Part shown: in pieces, positions 1 to 9,363 of the stretch
How the letters are laid out: every line of letters begins with the position of its first letter
Numbering within the stretch: the stretch's first letter is position 1
Assembly (NCBI GenBank): GCA_963082975.1
Contig: OY720345.1
Coordinates: forward strand, 60,026,528 to 60,090,527
Direction of reading: 5' to 3'
Source of the DNA: Labia minor
Taxonomy: Eukaryota; Arthropoda; Insecta; Dermaptera; Spongiphoridae
Length of the DNA stretch: 64,000 nucleotides
Translations under genes and position numbers: made by a program
Notes under the pieces: model-generated
The model's input: the letters and a program-made list of their open reading frames with translations, nothing else
What the model was told of the DNA's origin: nothing
The model's database searches: none

Positions 1-6
1 AAAAAT

Positions 7-588
7 TTATAAAATAACGTTTTTCGAATGGACTAAAAAGAATAAAATAATTTTTCTATAAGCCTGACAAAGTTTATGGATGAATTGCTTCATATTCAAC
101 TGAGAAGATTTTAGTTTTCATTTGATTTCTATGCAATTAACTTCCTTTATAGAGCTATCATATATATATATAATATATTAATATATATATATATACCACA
201 CTAAAACACTTCATTAACTAACACTATTTTTTCAAATATAATCAACGATTTTGGATTTGATTGATAATATGTAAATGTAATAAAAATTCTTTTAAATTGT
301 GATACATACTTTGATATAAGTATATTACAGTGATAAATAATAAAATATTAATTTCTTAGCTCTTAAACTATCAATTTTATTGCACGATAAAAAAAATTTG
401 TCAGTTTTTGTGTTTAATAAAATTTTTATTATTACAAAAATTTGACTTGAATTTTCTTATAAATAAATAAAACCAAATGCGCCCAACGTTTTTCGTTGAA
501 TATGAAGCAATTCATCCATAAATTTTGTCAGGCTTATAGAAAAATTATTTTATTCTTTTTAGTCCATTGGAAAAACGTTATTTTATAA
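7..588. mobile_element. MITE with about 90-bp terminal inverted repeats, copy 1
   Basis: The two ends are inverted copies for roughly 90 bases. The left end begins TTATAAAATAACG and the right end closes CGTTATTTTATAA; both then run through a block around AATGGACTAAAAAGAATAAA and the stretch CTTCATATTCAAC. The interior is AT-rich and has no ORF. A second copy lies at 25,925-26,842. This is a non-autonomous DNA transposon. I cannot assign a superfamily, because no target duplication is readable: the left edge is at the window end and the right edge abuts another element. Confidence 0.75.
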
Positions 589-589
589 C

Positions 590-1220
590 ATTTTTACCGA
601 CCGACGATAGTAAGGGAGGTATTGTTTTCACACCAAATTTCACATGTGGAGATTTTTAGATATCTCCACGAATCATGCATTTTCTAAACAGAAAAAAGTA
701 TTTTTAGCATGATGTCTGTCCGTCCGTCCGTCCGTATAGATGTGTACAGCCTGAACGGCTCAACCGATTTTGATGAAATTTGGTATATTTACTTAATGCA
801 TCAGGGGGATGAATTGATCAACTTTTGGTGCAATTCCGGAAACCGGAAGTGGTAGTATTAGCGATCGACGATAGGAAGGAAAGGGTTATTTTCACACCAA
901 AGGAGATTTTTTTATATATCACCACGAATCATGCACTTTGTATTGGTTTTATCCTCGAGAAAAATCATATTTATTAGTTTTTTCTTGATTTAAAATTATA
1001 TGACGTCATCCAGCCATTCATGACGTCACAGCCTGGTCTTGCATATATATTATAAATAAAATGAAATTAAAAATGTTTATATTTATTATTTATGTATCCA
1101 TATCTGTTTTTTATTACCTTAATAGATATATTAAAATTATTTGAAATTGTTTCTGTAGCTGGAAATTAATTTATTTCAAACAGTCGGTCGGTTCGGACCT
1201 GGCCACAGGTCAACTTATTT
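590..1220 (+). mobile_element. HINE/DINE-1-like element, family A, copy A1
   Basis: It starts TTTTTACCGACCGACG and ends with a CGGTCGG-type inverted subterminal repeat followed by the hairpin GACCTG-GCCA-CAGGTC. About 125 bases in lies a GTCY-type tetranucleotide run (GTCC repeats). This layout is known from Helentron-associated interspersed elements, including DINE-1 of Drosophila. There is no ORF, so it is non-autonomous. It begins directly after the right end of the MITE at 7-588, so it may have inserted beside or into that element's edge. The family assignment is inferred from architecture, not from a database match. Confidence 0.7.
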
Positions 1221-1265
1221 TATATTTATATTTTCCCAATCCAGTCACACGTGTAAATAATTAAT

Positions 1266-3368
1266 CTTATCTTATCTTATCTTCTTATGAGAGTAAAAAT
1301 TGTTTCTCTGTTTGTTTCTCTGTTTCTTTGTTCTCAAAAACCGCTCTAACGATTTTTTTGAAATTCACACCTGTGATAGTATTTATAAAGAAAAATTGAG
1401 TTTTATTGACCACATCTCACGAAACTTTATTAGTTCTTCTTAATTTAAATTTATAATATATGGATGACGTCACAACCACCGCATGTGAGATATATATATC
1501 TATTCTTAAAATAAAATTAAAAATATTTATATTATATTCATATATTTGATTTTTTAATTTCATTAATAGTTTTACATTTAAATTATTTGAAATTGTTTCA
1601 CACAACGTTTAAAAGAAGATTTATCTTTATATTCGATTCGATATATAGTAGGAGAATTAAATGACGTTATCAATTTATTATACTCCGGTAAATATTATAA
1701 AATATTATTTACTAAATATTCAAACAATATCAAATATTCAATTAGATAAAACATTTATTTGTTTTTGTGTTCTTATTTAAAATACATTTTAATTTAATCA
1801 GTAAATTAATTATATATATTATTATTGTAAATGTTATATCTATCTATGTGTCCCTTCATACATTTTGAATTCACCCATAATATATCTTATATTCTTATAT
1901 ACTTACTTGAATATAATTTAAAAAGTTTTAAAAGTTTTTTTTTAATATTTTATGAATTCAAATCGTCAATTGAAAATGAAAAATCCAATTATGAGATCAA
2001 TTATTCATATAATTTTAAATGTTTTCGTGTTTTATAAATAAAATATTAAAAAAATAAACTTATAAACAAAATATTCTTTGAATTATTTTGAAACATTTTA
2101 GGAAACAAATTTTTAATGGGTCATTTTTAGAAATTCCATTTAACAATTATAATAAATAATTAAAAAATTGTAAAATTTTTAAAGTATATAAAAATAAATT
2201 GTACCACTCGGGGGTACAGGGGGCGGAGCCCCCGTCCAGCTGTGAAGAGCGCCGAACGATTTTTTTGAAATTCACACCCGAGATAGTATTTATAAAGAAA
2301 AATTGAGTTTTATTGATCATATCTCACGAAACTACATTTTTATTAGTTTTGTTCTTCTAAATTTAAATGTATATATGTGACGTCACAACCACCGCCTGTG
2401 AGATATATATATCTATTCTTAAAATAAAATTAAAAATATTTATATTATATTCATATATTTGATTTTTTTTTTATTTCATTAATAGTTTTACATTTAAATT
2501 ATTTGAAATTGTTTCACACAACGTTTTGAAGATTTATCTTTATATTCGATTCGATATATAGTAGGAGAATTAAATGACGTTATCAATTTATTATACTCCG
2601 GTAATTATTATAAAATATTTGTTTATGTTAGGAAAACATATCAAAAAAGAGAATTTACATTTTGTATGAAGGGACACAAATAATAATAATATATAATTAA
2701 TTTACTGATTAAATTAAAAAATTGTAAAATTTTTAAAGTATATAAAAATAAATTGTATAAATTGGTTAAAGGGTCGAGTGATAGTTCGGTGTCACAGGTA
2801 TATATTTTATATCAACACGCCTACTTTTCTGTTTGTATGTTATTATTTGAATGGCGATTCGGTGAATGGTTAATGGTTAATTAACGATCCATATAACATC
2901 ATCGACTGGGCCGCTACCATAAGGAGTGAAAATAGTGTCGAATAGAAATAGACGATATTACTTGGATTAATCTTATTATACTAGCTAAAATTGTTTGTTT
3001 TATAACCACTTGGGGCGCTAAACAGTTTTTCAAAAAAACACTATAGAAAAAAAAATATATGTATATATTATATATTTATGTATTATTGAGGAGCACAAGT
3101 TCATTCATTTTACTCAGATTGATGCAAATGTGTAACATTTAATAATTGTAATAAATAATTAAAGAATTGTATATCAATATTTTTCAAAGGGTAGAGCGAA
3201 TGCCGGTGTCCCAGGTATTAATATTACCAGCCAAATCCAATAATAATGAATCATTTTTTTAACTTAAGTACCAGTACTTTTAACCAAATACGATGTACCA
3301 CTCGGGGGTACAGGGGGCGGAGCACCCGTTCAGCTGTGAAGAGCGCCGAAGGCGCTCTGACCAGCTGG
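1266..3368 (+). mobile_element. Rearranged Helitron-like composite element
   Basis: The right end has the 3' signature of the Helitrons found later in the window: GTACCACTCGGGGGTACAG, an imperfect copy of the family's GGGGGC/GCCCCC hairpin, the hairpin GAGCGCC-GAA-GGCGCTC, then CTGG before a T. A truncated copy of this end lies at 2,202-2,255. Internally, 1,349-1,709 and 2,256-2,619 are direct copies, 1,788-1,872 and 2,640-2,717 are inverted copies, and about 40 bases at 2,160-2,200 recur at 2,717-2,757. The 5' end (TC near 1,266) is uncertain. It appears to be a non-autonomous element built from at least two truncated copies. It has no Rep/helicase coding capacity. Confidence 0.5.
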
Positions 3369-3523
3369 TTATATATTTATGTATATATTGTGAGACATTT
3401 TATTATTACCCTAACAAAATTAATTAAAATATAAAAAAAAAAAATTTTCAATTTTTTTAATAGTTTAAACTAATTGTATTTATATTCAATATCTAATAAA
3501 TTATAAATTAAAATTATTAGATA
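3184..3523 (+). repeat. 340-bp direct repeat, left copy, flanking the RTE LINE
   Basis: This is base-for-base the same as 7,706-8,045 by reading. It contains the last 185 bases of the Helitron-like element ending at 3,368, plus 155 bases of the sequence beyond it. The LINE occupies exactly the space between the two copies, as a target-site duplication would predict, but 340 bp is far longer than usual. A segmental duplication or an assembly effect is the alternative. Confidence 0.9.
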
Positions 3524-3623
3524 ATAATAATAATAATAATAATAGCCTTTATTAGTTCTTACATGTACAAAATCATATTAAATAGTAATATAAATACAAT
3601 AATAATATTTACAAATTTATATA

Positions 3624-3657
<34 letters not shown>

Positions 3658-3662
3658 TTTTT

Positions 3663-6600
3663 TTATTTTTGTATGGAACTAGGCCCTTTTAGGGCATAGG
3701 CCTCTCCCAGTCTTTTCCATTTTGGCCTATCTCTTGCAATCTTCATCCAGTCTATTCCGACTTCTCTAATGAACTCTTTAGACCATCTATTTGGCGGTCT
3801 TCCTCGATTTCTGGTTTTATCCAATGGACACCATTCGGTAGTGATTTTTGTCCACCTATCGTTGTTCATCCTCGCCACATGTCCTGCCCATCTCCATTTC
3901 AACTTCCTTACAGCTATGTTGATATTTTCCACCTTTGTTTTCTTGTAAATATCGGTTATTCGTTGCTTATCCATCCTTCTCACACCAAGTATACTTCTTA
4001 TCATACTTCTCTGAGTGGTTTCCAATTTTGTCGATATTTTTTCTATCATCGTCCATGTTTGTGAGCCATAATTAAGTGTTGGTAAGATACACTTTTTAAA
4101 AACTTTTATTTTAGACGATATGTCTAGTTCTTTGTTTTTTAAGATAAATTTCAAGCCCCAAAACTTACCCCAAGATATTCCTATTCTTCTTGTTAATTCT
4201 TCATATGTTCTTGATTTATTAAAATTTAGTTTTTGACCCAGGTAAATTATTTCTTTTTTACATATGATGGGCGGTTCATTTTTTCCATAAGAAATATCTC
4301 TTTCGTCGCAATTTGTAATTATCACTGTTTTTTTGTTGTTGATTTTGAGGCCTATTTTTTTGCTTTCTTGATTTAATTCTCTAATCATACTTTTTATTTC
4401 CTTTTTTGAGGTCCCTATAACGACCACATCGTCAGCGAATCTTAGATTACTTAAATATCGTCCGTTCACTCTTAGGCCCCTCTTTTCCCATTTTAGTTGA
4501 CGGAACACTTCTTCTAGAGCACAGTTAAATAACAATGGTGACAATGGATCCCCTTGTCTAACGCCTCTCTCTACAGTAAAGAAAGGTCCAGGATCATCAA
4601 TAATAACTCTTGCCTGCGAATCCTCGTATATTTTTTTGATTAGGTTGGTATATCCAGTGTCCACACCTTGAGATATCATAGCGTGAAAGACACTCTCTTG
4701 ATAAACCGAGTCGAAGGCTTTCTCGTAGTCTATGAACGCTAGGTAAATTTCTATTTTATATTCAATTGATTTTTCAATTATTTGATTTAATGTGTGCAGA
4801 TGGTCGCATGTTGAATAGTTTTTTCTGAATCCGGCTTGTTCTACTGACTGCGAATTTGTAAGGATATTTTCCAATCGATTATTAATTAGTTTCATAAATA
4901 TTTTTCCGATATTCGAAGTAATTGTTATCGGTCTGTAATTTTTAATATTCTTTGGATCACCTTTTTTAAATAAGATCATTATATTGGAAGTTTTCCATTG
5001 TTTTGGTATAATTTGACTTTTAATTATATTATTAAAAATAGATGTAAGTGGCTTTTTAATTAGTTTGATTGAGAGTCTCAATATTTCATTTTTTACACCG
5101 TCTATTCCTGGGGTTTTTCCTGATTTTAAATTATTAATAACGAATTCAATTTCACTTTCAATAAATAGAGGTATATTTATATTTTCATTTGGATGGATTA
5201 AGTTGTTGTTATGTTCCCTTAATATATTAGGATTACTGTATAGTTTTTTATAAAATTTGGTTGCTATAATTTTTATTTGGGTTCTATTAAATTTTTGATT
5301 TTTATTTTCATCATTGAGACTTGGAATTAATGTAATTCCCATGGATAGTTCTTTTTTTATTTTTTTAATAGAATTATATGGTTCTATATAATTTTTTATT
5401 ATGTTATCATTATAATCTTTTAAATCTTTTTTTATGTGATATTTAACCAATTTACAAAGAATATTATGTTCGATTTTACCATTTATTGTGTTTCTTTTTA
5501 TTTTTAATTCATTTCTTTGTTTTATTAGTTTTTTTGTATTTTCAGATAACTTGTGATTTTTTTTATATAATTCTTCGGATTTATCTTGCAACATTTTTAT
5601 ATTTTTTTCAAAAATATCGTATTGATCCTGTGTTTGTTGAATATTGAAGAAATTGATATTTTTAAGTTCATTTTCTACTTTTAAAATAATTTCTGTTGTT
5701 ACATTTTGAATATTTATTATTTTCATGATTTGTTTATTGCATTTTGGATTTGGTCTTCCTAAAATTACACTCGAAGATAATTCTACCTTTATTAAACGAT
5801 GGTCGGTGAAAAATGCAAATTTGTTATCAATTTCAAATTTACGTATCAAATTCATATGAGGAGATAGAATGTAGTCAATTTCGTTTTTATAAATTCCATT
5901 TGGAGCCATCCAAGTCCACTTTCTACCTGCTCTCTTCTTATAAAATGTATTTACAATTTTTAAATTGTTTGTTTGACAGAAGTGTACCAATCTAACTCCA
6001 TTTCCATTTCTTTTTCCATAGCCATAAGGTCCGATGATCATCTTTTCTTCTTCTATTCTCTTTCCTACTTGGCTGTTGAAGTCTCCAATTAGAATTAATT
6101 TATTTTTAATATTATTACGGTATTCGTCTACAACATTGGCAAGCAAAATATAGAAGTCCTCGGTTGTTTGTTCATCAGCCTCCGCTGTTGGTGCATATAC
6201 TTGTACGATTGTTATAGTACAATTGTTTTTATAGGCAAGTTTCAAAAGTGCTATTCTATCCGAAAAACCCCTAAACTCCACAATATATTTTTTCATGCTA
6301 TTTTTTACCATGAAACCGACTCCCCGTCTTCCTCTTATCTGACCAATGTAATAAAAAATATAGCCAGATTTTCTTTGTAATATTTTTTCACCTATTCTCT
6401 TTACTTCTGACAGCCCCAAAATATCAATTTGAACACCCTCAAGAGCATTTTCAAGTTCGATTAATTTTTCCTCGTCTTTCAGGCTACGAACGTTTAATGT
6501 TGCTAGTATTATTTTTTCATATTTATTTTTATTATTTTTTTCCTTTGAATTATTTTTATTTAAGTTTCTATTTATATCTTTCTTTTTAAATGAAATCTTT

Positions 6601-6782
6601 TGTTTTAATTTATTATTTTCAGTATTATCATTAATTCTATTAAGGTTAGTATGGTCGAAAATATTATGAATTGGGAGGTTTTGGTCGGTTATGCCCGAGT
6701 TGACCAGACTTACTGGGCAGGAGTCGAGATTTTGAGTATTTTTTTCTTTCAGATGTTCTAAAGACCTAGCTCCTATGATCAT
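3663..6782 (-). CDS. RTE LINE ORF2: endonuclease-reverse transcriptase
   Basis: A 1,039-residue polyprotein. Residues about 90-335 form an APE-like (EEP) endonuclease: TLNVRSL near 95-101, E126 in LSEVKR, GDFN at 233-236, IDYIL with D303 and TDHRL with D327/H328. This domain nicks target DNA. Residues about 540-810 form the reverse transcriptase: GIDGV at 559, NYRPI near 615, AFIDYEKAFD around 682-691, RQGDPLSP near 742 and FADD at 782-785. The C-terminal part carries LNYGSQTWTM, WRWAGHVARM and RGRPPNRW, characteristic of RTE-like proteins. No RNase H is visible. The first 90 residues are K/N-rich without a recognised domain. All catalytic motifs look intact, with no internal stop. The ATG at 6,782 follows ORF1 TAG and one GAA codon in the same frame. 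Confidence 0.93.
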   Translation of the reverse strand: MIIGARSLEHLKEKNTQNLDSCPVSLVNSGITDQNLPIHNIFDHTNLNRINDNTENNKLKQKISFKKKDINRNLNKNNSKEKNNKNKYEKIILATLNVRSLKDEEKLIELENALEGVQIDILGLSEVKRIGEKILQRKSGYIFYYIGQIRGRRGVGFMVKNSMKKYIVEFRGFSDRIALLKLAYKNNCTITIVQVYAPTAEADEQTTEDFYILLANVVDEYRNNIKNKLILIGDFNSQVGKRIEEEKMIIGPYGYGKRNGNGVRLVHFCQTNNLKIVNTFYKKRAGRKWTWMAPNGIYKNEIDYILSPHMNLIRKFEIDNKFAFFTDHRLIKVELSSSVILGRPNPKCNKQIMKIINIQNVTTEIILKVENELKNINFFNIQQTQDQYDIFEKNIKMLQDKSEELYKKNHKLSENTKKLIKQRNELKIKRNTINGKIEHNILCKLVKYHIKKDLKDYNDNIIKNYIEPYNSIKKIKKELSMGITLIPSLNDENKNQKFNRTQIKIIATKFYKKLYSNPNILREHNNNLIHPNENINIPLFIESEIEFVINNLKSGKTPGIDGVKNEILRLSIKLIKKPLTSIFNNIIKSQIIPKQWKTSNIMILFKKGDPKNIKNYRPITITSNIGKIFMKLINNRLENILTNSQSVEQAGFRKNYSTCDHLHTLNQIIEKSIEYKIEIYLAFIDYEKAFDSVYQESVFHAMISQGVDTGYTNLIKKIYEDSQARVIIDDPGPFFTVERGVRQGDPLSPLLFNCALEEVFRQLKWEKRGLRVNGRYLSNLRFADDVVVIGTSKKEIKSMIRELNQESKKIGLKINNKKTVIITNCDERDISYGKNEPPIICKKEIIYLGQKLNFNKSRTYEELTRRIGISWGKFWGLKFILKNKELDISSKIKVFKKCILPTLNYGSQTWTMIEKISTKLETTQRSMIRSILGVRRMDKQRITDIYKKTKVENINIAVRKLKWRWAGHVARMNNDRWTKITTEWCPLDKTRNRGRPPNRWSKEFIREVGIDWMKIARDRPKWKRLGEAYALKGPSSIQK

Positions 6783-6785
6783 TTC

Positions 6786-7565
6786 CTATTCATCGTCATC
6801 ACTCTCGTCAGGCTTTTGGGACCCATCACATTTCTCTATTTTATTATAAAATGATGTTATTTTGCCTTCATTTAGTCTAATTCTTTTTTCTTTATTCTCT
6901 ATTTTATCATTCAATTTATCATAAGTTGAACTATTTTTAGAATTTTCAGGAGAATTTCTTAATGCTCTTTTTTTAATATTTCTATTTTTATTCGATTCAT
7001 TATCAAATTTTTCTATAATAAGTTGATCGTATTTTAATATGGCAAATTTGCCTTCCTTCCTTGCCTTTATTAATTTAGGAATTAATTCTTTCCTTCTAGC
7101 CAATACATCTTTGGGAAAATCATCAGTAATGTAATACTTCGAATTTTTAAATTTTTTATTATTTCTGAGGATAATTTTTTTATTTCTCAAAGACAGCATG
7201 GATATTAGAACTGGTCTTGTTTTATTTTCTGAGGGGCGTCCTATGCGCTTTATAATATTAATATGTTCAATATTAATCTCATTATTGGTTTTTTCTTTAA
7301 CGATTGATATCACCTTATCCTCCAGTTCGCCAGGATGTTCCTCGTCTTCATCCAGCCCATGTAATATAATGTTTTTTAATTTATTTTCATGTTCCATTTT
7401 CCTCATTCTTTGTTCAAGTTCGACTAATCTTTTTTCAAACGTTTCGAATTTTTGTTCTACCAAAGAGAATAACTTAGTTTCAAGATGTTCATTATTCTTT
7501 TTTATTATATTTTTAATATCATCCTTCCACTCTCTTAAGAAATTCAATAATTCGGTTTTTTCCAT
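6786..7565 (-). CDS. RTE LINE ORF1 protein (coiled coil plus RRM-like)
   Basis: A 259-residue protein from ATG at 7,565; the frame stays open slightly upstream but without ATG. The N-terminal 70 residues are rich in E, K and L with heptad-like spacing (KFETFEKRLVELEQRMRKME), which suggests a coiled coil for trimer formation. The middle (about 70-160) has the pattern of L1-type ORF1 RNA-binding domains: NIILHGL, RPVLISM, then YYITDDFPKDVLARRKELIP. The C-terminal third is basic and low-complexity and ends in acidic DESDDDE. In related elements ORF1p binds element RNA and acts as a nucleic-acid chaperone. The TAG stop is in frame with ORF2, one codon before the ORF2 ATG. No zinc knuckle is present. 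Confidence 0.85.
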   Translation of the reverse strand: MEKTELLNFLREWKDDIKNIIKKNNEHLETKLFSLVEQKFETFEKRLVELEQRMRKMEHENKLKNIILHGLDEDEEHPGELEDKVISIVKEKTNNEINIEHINIIKRIGRPSENKTRPVLISMLSLRNKKIILRNNKKFKNSKYYITDDFPKDVLARRKELIPKLIKARKEGKFAILKYDQLIIEKFDNESNKNRNIKKRALRNSPENSKNSSTYDKLNDKIENKEKRIRLNEGKITSFYNKIEKCDGSQKPDESDDDE

Positions 7566-7705
7566 TATTTTCCTCAAAATATTATATAAATGAGTCTCCT
7601 ACCTGACAAAGTGAGAAAAGATAAGCAGATGTCCCCACTATAAGTTTCGGCAGCTCTCTCGAAATGCGTCCGTTCAGCTTGGACTCTCGCACTCGACTCA
7701 AAAAA

Positions 7706-8045
7706 TCAAAGGGTAGAGCGAATGCCGGTGTCCCAGGTATTAATATTACCAGCCAAATCCAATAATAATGAATCATTTTTTTAACTTAAGTACCAGTACT
7801 TTTAACCAAATACGATGTACCACTCGGGGGTACAGGGGGCGGAGCACCCGTTCAGCTGTGAAGAGCGCCGAAGGCGCTCTGACCAGCTGGTTATATATTT
7901 ATGTATATATTGTGAGACATTTTATTATTACCCTAACAAAATTAATTAAAATATAAAAAAAAAAAATTTTCAATTTTTTTAATAGTTTAAACTAATTGTA
8001 TTTATATTCAATATCTAATAAATTATAAATTAAAATTATTAGATA
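7706..8045 (+). repeat. 340-bp direct repeat, right copy
   Basis: Identical to 3,184-3,523, including the Helitron 3' end (CTGG at 7,887-7,890). It lies immediately beyond the 5' end of the RTE LINE. The shared sequence stops after AGATA; beyond that the left copy continues into the LINE (ATT)n tail and the right copy into unrelated sequence, so these edges define the LINE boundaries. Confidence 0.9.
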
Positions 8046-8950
8046 TCTGAGAGAAAATACTTCGACACAATGAACACAAGAATTTTCGAGTTCATTAGCA
8101 CCTCTATATGTATATATATATATATAAATATTAAAGAACATAACTCATGTACATATATATACCATATATTTATAAATACCGATTGATTACTTAATGGAAA
8201 GAATTAAAAGATTAATAATTTTTCAGTTAATATTGAGATTAGATTAATCTTAATGCCGAGCTACCAGGTGATGGTCTATTCACCATTATTTAAGTTTACA
8301 CGCCTTCCATGTAGTTTTGAACCCCTGGCTTTTGTCCGATCATAGTAGGCTGACCAGCAGAGCGCATAACCGCGCTTCTTTTGTACTCCACTCCCCAGTG
8401 ACATTTGCTCAAGCCTCCGCCCCTAGGCCATTTACACTAAATACAAAGATATTGCGTCAAAACCTTAAGAAATTTTTATTTAAAAAGCGAGAAGTGACGG
8501 TATATACAATTTTCATTTTCTTTTCATTTTATACCAATACATATGTCGAAGATAATCGATGAATATCCTATATAAATAAAATTCTTTTTATCATTTTTGG
8601 GGCGGTGTGTCAGCCTTCCGGTGTAATGTCACAAGAAAATTGTCATCTTGCACGCGCGTGACAAAATTCTTTAGTCAAGGTTGACAGCCTTGGCCGCCTC
8701 CTCGATCGCAAATCAAAGCCTTTTTTGGGACACGAAGACAAATTGTTGCTTTGTTCGTGTTGATCGTACTCTGGTGTGTTTAGGGATCAAAGGGAGAGGC
8801 ATTCGTTTTATACCTTTCTAAAAAACATATTCTATATTTTGGTTTCTTATATAATTGTGAGTGATCAATGAAGGAAAAAATAATAAATTCGCTAACAGAC
8901 GAATTAATCTAGAAAAAATACATTTTTTAATCAAATACGAAAGTACATTT
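8046..8950. other. Intergenic stretch with two less AT-rich islands
   Basis: No gene is recognised. The first 250 bases are AT-rich, with a short TA run near 8,110. Two stretches (about 8,290-8,430 and 8,590-8,810) are much less AT-rich than their surroundings and have no long ORF with domain character. They could be regulatory or the remains of older repeats; the sequence does not decide. Confidence 0.4.
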
Positions 8951-8951
8951 A

Positions 8952-9362
8952 CGAGGCCAGCTCAATAAGTCCGTGAATTTTTGAATGAAACACAGGTTTT
9001 TGGATAAAAAAATATTTTATTTTTCAACTTATTGTTCGTCTCGTTTGAGCTCTATACACTTCGTCCAACGTTTCTCCAATTTTTTTATCTCTTCCAAAAA
9101 ATAAGATTTGTCCAGGGCATTAAAATAGATTTGTTTGTGAGATGATTTCATCGTTGGAGTCACATCTCTTTCCACCGAGCCATTTTTTGAAGTTTGGAAA
9201 AAGTCACTCGGGGCTAAATCACGAGGTAGTCTGTTATTAATGGACGTTAAACAAAAACTAAAAGACCCAGCTGGTTCAAATTTCATCAGGAGTCAGCTGA
9301 TAGTTGCCTGCTAACAGGATCAGTGTTTTAAAAAGTCACGGACTTATTGACCTGCCCTCGTC
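8952..9362 (-). mobile_element. Internally deleted mariner element
   Basis: The ends are inverted: the left shows AATAAGTCCGTGAA after CGAGGCCAGC, and the right, read on the other strand, gives CGAGGGCAGGTCAATAAG. Each end lies beside a TA, as expected for Tc1/mariner. Inside, the minus strand encodes the transposase C-terminus, with LAPSDFF (third catalytic Asp region of the DD34D triad) and LEKRWTKCIELKRDEQ. Most of the transposase is missing, so it cannot be active by itself. A related fragment lies at 31,441-31,790. Confidence 0.85.
9029..9286 (-). pseudogene. Mariner transposase C-terminal remnant
   Basis: An 85-codon open stretch. The first 25 residues do not resemble a transposase. 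From NNRLPRDLAPSDFF onward it matches the mariner pattern of proline, APSD and a downstream KKLEKRWTKCIEL tail. The helix-turn-helix region and the first two catalytic aspartates are absent, so this is a broken gene within the deleted element. Confidence 0.8.
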
Positions 9363-9363
9363 T

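Larger units (their letters stand above)
3524..7705 (-). mobile_element. RTE-clade LINE, apparently full length, two ORFs
   Basis: A 4.18-kb non-LTR retrotransposon read on the minus strand. It has a 5' UTR of about 140 bases (7,566-7,705), ORF1 (6,786-7,565), ORF2 (3,663-6,782) and a 3' UTR with a 30-base A-rich run (minus sense). An AATAAA lies near 3,550 and the element ends in an (ATT)n tail (3,524-3,544). Both ORFs are open and ORF2 keeps the endonuclease and RT catalytic residues, so it may be autonomous and recent. Identical 340-bp repeats flank it. The clade call rests on the craniofacial-development-protein-2-like endonuclease and the WAGHVAR C-terminal motif typical of RTE proteins. 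Confidence 0.92.

Noticed and set aside
590-1220. Family A as a TIR (cut-and-paste) MITE
   Set aside because: The inverted words are subterminal and only about 11 bp, the 3' end has an extra hairpin beyond them, and no constant target duplication is seen.
3246-3434. 62-codon open stretch, repeated at 7,768-7,956
   Set aside because: It appears twice only because it lies in the 340-bp direct repeat, and it is made of Helitron end sequence; no protein features.
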